Assembly (NCBI GenBank): GCA_026119855.1
Contig: JAOWBW010000220.1
Coordinates: 1,666,828-1,730,827 of the forward strand
Origin: Campanula takesimana
Taxonomy: Eukaryota > Streptophyta > Magnoliopsida > Asterales > Campanulaceae
DNA length: 64,000 nt
Reading direction: 5' to 3'
Part shown: positions 21,601-29,025 of the stretch, piece by piece
Position numbering within the stretch: position 1 is the stretch's first letter
How the letters are laid out: every line of letters begins with the position of its first letter
The notes under the pieces: generated by a model
The model's input: the letters and a program-made list of their open reading frames with translations, nothing else
The model's database searches: none
What the model was told of the DNA's origin: nothing
Made by a program: the position numbers and the translations under genes

Positions 21601-22922
21601 CCCTTCAAAATTTCAAGAAGGACTAGTCCGGCTTATTGTATGAACATTGAGATCAGTGAAGTCCAAACAAGTCCCCCGTGGTACACGGACATCATGAACT
21701 TCCTCAAAGACAGCACTTTCCCCAAGAACAGCAATGAGAAATCTCGAGTGGTATTAGAGAAGCTAGCCACGAGATATGTGTTGATTGGGAACCAAGTCTA
21801 CAAGAGACATCATGAAGGGATCAATCTTTTGTGTACAAGTGAGACTGAAGCTCAAGAGATAATGCATGAAGTCCACGAAGGCGAGTGTGGACCCCATATG
21901 AATGGGATCATGTTAGCCAAAAAGATACTCCGTATTGGCTAATATTGGACTACCATGGAAAAAGACTGCATCGAGAAAGTCAAGAGGTGCGCCAATTGCC
22001 AGTTCCATGCTAACCTGCAACATGCTCCACCGTCACAACTGTACAACATGACCACCCCGTGGCCGTTCTCATATTGGGGCATAGATATCATCGGCAAAGT
22101 CCATCCTACGGGAAGCAACAGACAGTCATTCATTCTGGTAGCCGTGGATTATTTTACAAAGTGGGTTGAGCACAAGCTTACCGAGTTCTGAACACCAAGA
22201 AAGTGGCCGAATTCGTGAAGAACAACATCATATACCGATACGTTATTCCTCATGAGATTATCTGAGACAATGGTTCACACTTCGAGAAGGAAATGGATGC
22301 GCTTTAGGTGGATTACAAAATTACCAAGCACAAGTCATCCCCGTACCGTCCCCAAGCTAATGGAGCGGTCAAAGCAGCAAATAAGACAATTGAGATCATC
22401 ATACGGAAAATCGCCTCAACAGGAAGGGATTGGGCCGAAAAGTTACCACTAGCACTGTGAGGCTACCGCACATCAATCAGGTCAGCAACGGGAGAGACCC
22501 CGTACATATTGGTTTATGGTTCCGAAGCCGTACTCCCAGTCAAACTTGAAGTTCCCTGTTTACGAGTCTTGCTCGAGAACCAAGTCAACGAGTTTGACTG
22601 GATACAAAGTCGATATGAACAATTAGCCCTACTCGATGAGAAGAGGCTAAGAACATTCGAACGCACAAGAGCTTATCAACAGAGAATGGCAAGGGCTTTC
22701 AACAAAAAGGTGAAGCCCCGAAACATCAAAGTGGGAGACTTGGTCTTAAGAGAGCATCCTCCCAATGCCATGAATCCCCTCAGGAAATGGGGACCCCGAT
22801 GGATCGGTCCTTATGCGGTCAAGAAGATACTAAACGGTGGTGCAGTCTGACCTGTAGACTTGGATGGTGATCAATTGCCGAAGGAGGTCAACCTCGACAA
22901 GCTCAAAAAGTTCTACACTTAA
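21601..22922 (+). pseudogene. pol: A integrase
   Basis: The HHCC finger is readable (HEVHEGECGPH and CANCQFH), followed by the core: WGIDIIGK (first Asp) and VAVDYFTKW. After a frameshift near 22190 comes DNGSHFEKE (second Asp), then a segment with PQANGAVKAANKTIE (Glu). The C-terminal part (22509-22850) includes YGSEAVLPV, VGDLVLR and KWGPRWIGPY. TGAs at 22848 and elsewhere look like mutated arginine codons. The ORF ends at TAA near 22920. No chromodomain, as expected for Tat. Confidence 0.9.
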
Positions 22923-22956
22923 AAAATGAGGACCATAATAAAAAAAAAAAACGCTC

Positions 22957-22989
22957 GCTAGGTTGAAAACCCGCAAGGGCGGTCTAGGC
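22957..22989 (+). promoter_or_regulatory. RNA hairpin H, copy 1 in A
   Basis: CTAGGTT pairs with GGTCTAG (with G-U pairs); the inner hairpin CCC GCAA GGG has a GNRA-type loop. It lies 35 bases after the pol stop. Confidence 0.7.
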
Positions 22990-23020
22990 AAAACTTAGAG
23001 CAAGTGTAAAAAAGAAGCCC

Positions 23021-23053
23021 GCTAGATTGAAAACCTGAAAGGGCGGTCTAGGC
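23021..23053 (+). promoter_or_regulatory. RNA hairpin H, copy 2 in A
   Basis: CTAGATT pairs with GGTCTAG; the inner hairpin CCT GAAA GGG keeps pairing by a U-G pair. It is followed by AGGGTGCAC, as at the E copy. Confidence 0.7.
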
Positions 23054-23097
23054 GAAAAACAGGGTGCACAAAAAAAAAATGGTCTTCATTTATTTAA

Positions 23098-23154
23098 ACT
23101 ACGGAGACCTGAGCTTCCATACTGGAAGAACGTAGGCAACCTTCGGGTTCGGTC
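23098..23154 (+). promoter_or_regulatory. RNA fold M, copy in A
   Basis: Stem CTACG/CGTAG encloses GACC and an inner stem CTTCC/GGAAG. Next comes hairpin AACC TTCG GGTT (a UUCG-type loop), then GGTC (23151-23154), which can pair with GACC (23106-23109) to close a pseudoknot. It stands 45 bases after hairpin H. Confidence 0.75.
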
Positions 23155-23310
23155 TAAAACAATAATTTTTACCCAATCATGTCATAACAAAATGCAATTT
23201 TATTCAACTCTCAAATCATTTTGATCATTACAATGGATAATGTTGAGCATAAAAGACATTAAAACATTAAATCCTAAACAAGTGGTCTATTAAATTGCAG
23301 TCTTGGGGTA
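23155..23310 (+). other. A 3' UTR between fold M and the antisense ORF
   Basis: AT-rich, no sense ORF. Minus-strand AATAAAAT near 23200 would suit a polyadenylation signal for the antisense ORF that ends at 23311. Confidence 0.5.
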
Positions 23311-23532
23311 CTAGGAAAAATCTAACTTCTTCTTAGCTTTCGAAGGGCCACCCGAACGGCTCTCAATCCTATTCCTCTTTGGCGGCCTAGGAACACTGAG
23401 ACGGACCACGACCTTCTGCGCAGCAAGGCGCCTCTGAGCATAAAAGTTATCCAAATGATTGCCGAAAGGGTCAGTCAGAATATTGTTCGAATCAACAACA
23501 GCTTCCTTGTACCTCATAGCACTTTCTAACAA
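23311..23532 (-). pseudogene. Antisense ORF in A 3' UTR, 5'-truncated
   Basis: An open minus-strand frame of about 70 codons ends at TAA/TAG near 23311. It is basic at its C-terminus (PRPPKRNRIESR, then PSKAKKKL). Its upstream side is cut by the CACTA-like fragment at 23533. Some Tat elements, such as maize Grande, carry an antisense gene between pol and the 3' LTR, and this ORF is at that place. I recognise no domain. It could also be a chance ORF. Confidence 0.45.
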
Positions 23533-23818
23533 GTGTAGCTAAATTCCCGGCACGTTTTCATAAGTGCCGCTAATTCCCGGCACTATTTTATAAAGTGCCG
23601 AAAATTTAGCTGCACTTGTTAGAAAGTGCCGAGAATTAGCGGCACTTATGAAAAGGTGCCGGAAATTAGCGGCACTTATGAGATGGTTCCGGAAATTAGC
23701 GGCACTTTTGAAAAAGTGCCGGGAATTAGCGGCACTTTTTCCAAAAGTGCCGGAAATTAGCGGCACATATGAAAGTGCCGGTAAATAAGTGCCGGGAAAA
23801 GCTATTTTTATTGTAGTG
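23533..23818. mobile_element. CACTA-like terminal fragment with subterminal repeats
   Basis: The right edge read on the minus strand starts CACTACAATAAAAATAGC, a typical CACTA (En/Spm) terminus. Inside are about ten GTGCCG ... AATTAGCGGCAC repeats, first in one and then in the opposite orientation, as in CACTA subterminal regions. The left end lacks a clear CACTA terminus or matching 3-bp TSD, so this is a fragment or a damaged MITE. Confidence 0.65.
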
Positions 23819-23909
23819 TCGAGTCTTTGTTTTTCTTAGTGATGTCCTCGGCAGATGTTTTTCTTTCATCGGCGCGTTTTGCTTTGCAATCCACGCCGCC
23901 GAATGTCTC
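23819..23909 (+). other. A PPT-proximal box
   Basis: Matches, in element sense, B's sequence at 7869-7950 (GATGTCCTCGGC block). The PPT core GAGGGGCTC of B and E is changed to GAATGTCTC here. Confidence 0.7.
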
Positions 23910-24097
23910 TGTAGACACCCCCCTAAGACCGCTCACCCCGATTGCACATTTGATTTTGTGTTTCTTCTTATTTTATGCGTTTTCCATTAGTTTCTGTTAC
24001 TTTCGTTAAGTTCCTGACTGACTCCGTTAAGACCAGGGACTAAACTGAATTATAGTGCTGACTTTCTAGTCTATTCTGTCAAAAAAGCCATGTAAAA

Positions 24098-24170
24098 GTC
24101 GCGCGCCTCTGCCTGTAGGGGCCAGAAGCGTGCGCATCCCGCTACCAAGGTAGGAGGAACGCGCATCTGG
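24098..24170. repeat. GCGCGC words in A 3' LTR
   Basis: Words starting at 24098, 24125 and 24157 are counterparts of the 29-bp-phased words in B, with looser spacing (27 and 32). Confidence 0.55.
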
Positions 24171-24284
24171 GCGTCAGTTACAGATTTTCTCCAAGAATCC
24201 CTCACTTGCTCATTTTACATGATTTTGCCTGGGAAATATTTCTTTGTGACTTCGTTTTGGAACCAAAAACATAGGTTTTACACC

Positions 24285-24292
24285 TATATAAA
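24285..24292 (+). promoter_or_regulatory. TATA box in A 3' LTR
   Basis: TATATAAA in element sense, about 190 bases downstream of the GC-rich words. Confidence 0.65.
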
Positions 24293-24893
24293 CCCCTCTA
24301 ATTCACCATTGAATAGGAGGACTTTTATGATTAAGAAAACTCTACACAAATTACTTTTAAGGCATTTCCAAGGCAATTCCCTAAGAAGTACTTGAAGTCA
24401 TTTGAAGTTTAGGTAAACACTACTCTTTTCTCTCCTCTCTACTTCATCTCTTATCTTCTTCTTTTATTTTCATCAAACGTGCAATCACTCAAATCATTTT
24501 GGGATATGACACCAAAGATCGCTTCACTCTATTGAAGTCGGTCAAGGAGTTATCTCCCCACATTCAAAACAACCCTTTTAAACCCCCCCCCCTTTTATCA
24601 TCATCAAAGAATAGGAAGAACATTCTTTTATGTAGACTATGAACAAGCAAGGCCAACATTAGTTGGGCGAGATGGGTGTTTAAGTACTTCCCATCTCGTA
24701 ACCTAACCCCTGAACCTCATAACAAGAATCTCCGTTTTCATTATCAAAACTTAGGCTAAATATTAGGTTTTTCTTATGTTCCGTTAAAAACATAGGTGGG
24801 GACTCTAACACAAACAATTAAAACAAGTTATACATCTTAGGATCCTTCCACCGCTCTATCCAAGCACGTGGGGCTCCTCCCGAGGTATCTACA

Positions 24894-25004
24894 GTACTAG
24901 AAACCATTTCTAGTTTTACTAATAACATCTATATCCAAACAAAACTCCTAGTTACAACTCATGCAACTATATACTTAATTTATTCGTAGAATAATTTAGG
25001 GTGT
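24894..25004. other. Spacer between A and E
   Basis: 111 bases of AT-rich sequence between the end of A and the start of E. It may be original host intergenic DNA. I see nothing else in it. Confidence 0.5.
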
Positions 25005-25185
25005 TGTAGACACCCCATTTTGAACTCACATTTATGATTACACTGCTTTTGTGCCTCGCCTTTGTGTTTGGATGAAAACCCGTTAGTTTCATCATGTTTC
25101 GTTAAGTTTTTAACTGACTCCGTTAGTTAGGGGCTAAAATGAACAAATGAAACTGAAAGAAGAACAAAACAGTACTTTTATACTA

Positions 25186-25225
25186 GATGTCTCATACGAG
25201 ACATTGATGTCTCGTACGAGGTATC
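25186..25225. repeat. Paired palindromes CTCGTACGAG in E 5' LTR
   Basis: Two 20-bp units in tandem around CTCATACGAG and CTCGTACGAG, upstream of the TATA box. The 3' LTR has only one unit at the same place. Confidence 0.8.
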
Positions 25226-25431
25226 TCCCGCTGTTTCGGGTTTAATCCACTTTTCTTTTCCGTCCCGATCTCTTTCTTGGCCAACACTCTCCTAATCCGG
25301 GGAACATCTAATTAGGAGACTTCCTAGATGTTTCCTACTGATTTCCTACCTCCTTTAACCTCTCCAAATAAGGACTTTATCACCTACGAAACTTAGAACT
25401 CCTAGACTTGGTCCTTATGTAATCCAATACC

Positions 25432-25440
25432 TATAAAATA
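25432..25440 (+). promoter_or_regulatory. TATA box in E 5' LTR
   Basis: TATAAAATA, conserved in the 3' LTR at 45991-45999. Confidence 0.7.
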
Positions 25441-26005
25441 GAGTTCCTTCACCACAAAAAGAGGTTAACAATTATCTAATCAGTCTCTCTCTCAATAATC
25501 CCATTTTTCCTCTCCCTCACACCAAAACACCATAAAAAAGTCATCTTTTCAAGCCAAAATCATCATAAAACTCTTGGATCATCAAGGTCTTAGTCAAGGC
25601 CATCAATTGGAATCTCAAGAATGCTTTAGGTAAACTCCTACGCTTTTAATCTCTACTCCTCATCTCATTCTTTGTTTTAGAGTAGTGTAATCCCATCAAA
25701 AGGATCAACCCAGAGCCTCTCCAATCCATGGAGATGGTCTCGAAGCACATGATCCGACATTCCAATAATTAAGAAATTAATTATTGGCTTTATTTATTTT
25801 AATTGTTTATTTGCTATTTGATTAAAAAATCACCTAAGCAAGAGCAATCCTAGATTGGGTGGATTGGGTGCTCCTTGACCTTCCCAATCCATAACTTAAT
25901 CCCCGAACTCAAGAATCTCACGGTCCGTGTTCCGTTCAACAACATGGTGGCGACTCTCAAATCAAAAAGGAGGGCGAGGATCAAATTCTTCTCGGATGCA
26001 AACAG

Positions 26006-26022
26006 TGGCGACTCTGCTGGGA
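26006..26022 (+). other. E primer-binding site
   Basis: TGGCGACTCTGCTGGGA one base after the LTR; same tRNA type as B's PBS. Confidence 0.85.
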
Positions 26023-26160
26023 CCAATTAAGTGGGTTAGACTTGCATGCAAATTAGGTGTTTTTGTTCTTTTAATTCTTCTGCAAAAATCTGCTCCGATC
26101 TGATATTTTCTGCGAATTTTCGGAACTGTTTAACTAGTTCTGAAACTGGATTCCAGAAGG

Positions 26161-26199
26161 AATATCTTGTACGAGACATCTAATCTCTCGTACGATGTA
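26161..26199. repeat. Paired palindromes in E leader
   Basis: CTTGTACGAG and CTCGTACGA, 21 bp apart: the same words as in the LTR, outside the LTR. Confidence 0.75.
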
Positions 26200-26357
26200 T
26201 TCCCCCTAATTTAAAAAAAAAAAAAAAAAAAACTGGCGGCTGTTTAAAAAAAATTGTAGATTGGTCCCTACACTACAGAACTGCATAATTGTCCCTAATT
26301 TCTAGCAAACTGCAGAATAGCCCCTGAGTTACAGATAATTGCAGACCAGCCCCTGGA

Positions 26358-26393
<36 letters not shown>

Positions 26394-26481
26394 GAAAATC
26401 AAAAAAAGTAAAAGTACTTTTCTTTGCTTGTTTTACTCCGTCCCCATATGTGCAAAAAATGATTTATGCCATATACATGTA

Positions 26482-26736
26482 CTCCCTCCGTCCCACCCGA
26501 ATTAGGATTTTTGGGTTGGGCACGGGGATTAAGGAAAAAGTGTTAGTGGAGTAGATGTTGTGAGTATGAAAAGTGAAGTAGGGGAGAGAAAGTAGGGTAG
26601 AGAGTAATGAGTGAAAAGTTGTTGTGAGTGTGAATGTGGGTCCCATTAAATAAAACATTTCCATTTTTGGGTTGTCCTAATTCGAATGGGACACCCAAAA
26701 TATAAATTTGTCCTAATTCGAGTGGGACGGAGGGAG
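26482..26736. mobile_element. Stowaway MITE (255 bp)
   Basis: Terminal inverted repeats CTCCCTCCGTCCC and GGGACGGAGGGAG, flanked by TA on both sides (26480-26481, 26737-26738). This is the diagnostic pattern of Tc1/mariner-derived Stowaway elements in plants. No coding capacity. Confidence 0.93.
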
Positions 26737-26934
26737 TATTGTTTTTGTGCTAACATCTTTTGCAGAGGAGTAAAAAAATGAATAAATTAGGGATGACTAC
26801 TGTACTCATTCCCTAGTTTATTTTGCACCCATTAATGAGTAATGCAAGCACTGTGAGTACTTCTATCTCTCTCTTCTATGTGCTCCTACGTGCTTATGTG
26901 CTCTTCCTCTTCTCAAAAATCTTTTCAAACTCAA

Positions 26935-26988
26935 ACTACGTTGACCTGAGTCTCTCTTTCTTTTTCTAAAGATTGAGAGAAACGTAGG
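26935..26988 (+). promoter_or_regulatory. RNA fold M, copy in E leader, split by S1
   Basis: CTACG/CGTAG stem with GACC in the loop and an extended inner stem TCTCTC/GAGAGA. The last hairpin of the fold, ACCA CTT TGGT, and CCGATC are found beyond S1 at 40227-40243, so S1 landed inside the motif. Confidence 0.7.
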
Positions 26989-27951
26989 TGTTGGTCCCAA
27001 AGACACAACAAGGGTATGAAAAGAGGCTAGAGGGGGGGGGGTGAATAGCCTATTAAAATTTCAACCCTTTTTCAAATTCAACCAAGTGCTTACTCTTGAA
27101 TATGCGGTCAAGTTAAAACCACACGGTCAAGGGGTAATATGCACAACGGAAGTTTTCGTTAGAAATGGGAAAGGTTGGTTTTGACTAAAATCTCTAAGTA
27201 GGAATACCAGCACTCACGGTCAACCAGGTTGCGGTCGAGTGAGTCCGGTCGAGGGTGAAGTGCGGTCAAGAGATTACGGTCAAGAGGTTGAGATTGAAAG
27301 TTGTCTTAGAAGTTTTGGCAAAAGATAAGTTAGTCAGATTTTAACTTAGGCAATAAGGAGAACAAAACAAACACAATTCACAGCAAGTTCTTAAATCTGA
27401 AAGATCAATCACTAAACGACAAACAAAGTTAATATGAACAATAAAGAACAAGATGAACAATACTTGAAAGTAAATTTGCAGAAAGTAAAATGACACAAGT
27501 ATTTGGAAAGGTTCGATATGTTAAAAGATCCACGTCCTTTACCAAGATGGTCAGTCTTGGATTTTGAATGGAGGTATATATTGATTCTTGAGTGTACAGA
27601 TTACAGAGATGAAGTATTGAATCAACACCTACTTTCTATGAAGAACAAATCCTAGACTTAGACCAGTGTATCCCTTTTGATTCAATCTAAGGGATTGATC
27701 AATTGGGGTGAGTGTGTGTGTAAGAATCAGAAGCTCGTTGAAATCTAAGTGATTGTAGAGCCTAATGAATCTTAAGTGTTACAAAGCTTGAGATGACTTG
27801 TTTGTTGCTGGAGATCGTTGAAGGTTTGAAGGTGAGTTCTTTAAAGATTCAAAGGATTCTGGAAATCTTGAGTATGATCTTCAATCACCAAGAATTTCAA
27901 CAGCAATTTCTCTCTTAGAATCTCAGCATTTTTCAATGAAGAACTTAAGGG

Positions 27952-27961
27952 CTATTTATAG
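27952..27961 (-). promoter_or_regulatory. TATA box in S1 3' LTR
   Basis: CTATAAATAG on the minus strand, between the two CGGTC clusters; same in the 5' LTR. Confidence 0.75.
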
Positions 27962-28199
27962 CCTTGAAAGAGAAAATAGCTGTTGGATTTACTTGGGCTC
28001 CAAGTTGAAGGACAGTGAGCTGTTGAATTCTGATTGGAGCTCAATCTGAGTTTGTCCTTTTAGCAGATAAGAGGTGGTCCCACTTAGATGAATTCAAATT
28101 TGAATTACTTGGGATCCAAGTTTTGCAACGTTCTAAACTAACCATAGTTTGACCATGGTTAAGTTTTAACAAACTTGGGTTCTTGGACAACTTCATCAT

Positions 28200-28375
28200 T
28201 TGCGGTCAAGGCCTCACGGTCGAGTGGCTTGCGGTCGGGGGGTCAGATGTGACCTGTTAAGATATGCCACAAAGCTCATGGTCACTGACTTCCGGTCAAG
28301 TGATTCACGGTCAAGTGGTCTTCCACGGTCAGGTGGTCTACCACGGTCAAGTGAATTCACGGTCAAGGTCTTGAC
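28200..28375 (-). repeat. CGGTC word cluster in S1 LTR U3
   Basis: At least eight CGGTCAAG, CGGTCGAG or close variants, 15-18 bp apart in the second half. In element sense they stand just inside the LTR start, upstream of the TATA box. Copies at the same place occur in the other LTR (39860-40035). Confidence 0.8.
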
Positions 28376-28565
28376 CACTAAACTTCCAGACTTAGAAAAT
28401 TTTCAGCCTATCAATCTAAAGCCTATACTATCAAAGTGGACTATTCTAAAAATGAAGTTTAACACTTTTTACAATATATCCTAAAGTCCACAAAAAGATA
28501 AAATTAGGTTATGGGATCAATCAAATCTAGGTAATAGGAGTGGTTTATAATAAGCATACCCAACA

Positions 28566-29025
28566 ATCTCCCCCTATTTGATTAAGACCATTACCTACTA
28601 TAACAAAGGCTAATTCATTGTACTTGGTAATAACATGTTTTCAAGAAAATAATATTTTATTAATTTCATGCCCCAAGTCATTGCACACTCTAAGCCAGTG
28701 TCATAGATTTCTATCAGCCTAAAAAGATAAAAAAAAAAAAAACTAATCCTAGCAAGAGACATATAAGGTTTGAATGCATTTTTAGAGAAAATAACAATAA
28801 GTATGAAAATGCATCAAACAAACATTCAAAAGGCACTCATAAATATCCATTCACGTATAGGGAGTGCAGAACCAAAAGAGGGATTAAGTTTCTACAGATC
28901 CAAATAAAAACAAACATAAAAGTAAATTGTTTTGGGACAAACATAAATGTAAAATTGTTTTGGGACAACACAAATCAATAACAAAGTTTCACATGACCAC
29001 ACACGGTCATATTCAAATGTTGCGG
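28566..29025 (-). other. S1 polypurine tract and 3' UTR
   Basis: Minus-strand AAATAGGGGGAGATT directly abuts the 3' LTR and is the PPT. The remaining ~440 bases up to the env-like stop are AT-rich without ORFs. Confidence 0.8.

Larger units (their letters stand above)
1..24893 (+). mobile_element. Element A: Tat-lineage Ty3/gypsy LTR retrotransposon, 5' LTR outside window
   Basis: Domains run in sense order: leader, gag, protease, long linker, RT (first half), then after a 15.5-kb insertion RT second half, RNase H, a second archaeal-type RNase H, integrase, 3' UTR and 3' LTR. The dual RNase H and the DGGS protease motif are typical of the Tat group (Tat/Ogre/Retand). The coding region holds many in-frame stops and frameshifts, so this copy is dead. 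Insertions inside it are C at 4723-20264 (carrying B) and a CACTA-like fragment at 23533-23818. The 3' LTR ends in TCTACA at 24893. The 5' LTR and left TSD are not visible. Confidence 0.9.
23910..24893 (+). repeat. A 3' LTR (984 bp)
   Basis: TGTAGACACCC at 23910 to GGTATCTACA at 24893, the same termini as B's LTRs. GTACT follows and should be the right TSD; the left copy is outside the window. It contains GC-rich words at 24098-24170 and a TATA box. Confidence 0.88.
25005..26004 (+). repeat. E 5' LTR (1000 bp)
   Basis: TGTAGACACCCC to GCAAACA, followed by the PBS. Its first ~680 bases align with 45586-46251. The 3' copy begins TGTTGCACCCC, a small change at the terminus. Confidence 0.88.
26023..26988 (+). 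other. E leader, part upstream of S1
   Basis: Non-coding. It contains a palindrome pair at 26161-26199, two long A-runs (near 26215-26232 and 26360-26390), and three degenerate ~28-bp units between 26270 and 26360 (ACTGCAxAA followed by TAGCCCCT). It also holds the Stowaway MITE and fold M at its end. S1 is inserted directly after CGTAGG. Confidence 0.7.
26989..28565 (-). repeat. S1 3' LTR (1577 bp)
   Basis: On + reads TGTTGGTCCC ... ACCCAACA. Nearly identical to 38649-40225. It carries about fifteen CGGTC words, clustered at 27100-27285 and 28200-28375. Confidence 0.95.

Noticed and set aside
23098..23154. Fold M as a hammerhead ribozyme (CTGA followed by a stem and AACG resembles the hammerhead core)
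   Set aside because: The required CUGANGA and GAAA core elements are not present together in any of the five copies.
26360..26390. Long A-run as the tail of a LINE or SINE
   Set aside because: No LINE ORF, SINE A/B box or TSD is visible around it; it lies in E's leader.
26984..26988. GTAGG as a TSD of S1
   Set aside because: The right flank has no GTAGG; a small deletion at the right junction explains this better.
28200..28484. Plus ORFs at 28200-28484 and 39860-40066
   Set aside because: LTR sequence of S1 read on the opposite strand; open because of the repeated CGGTC words.
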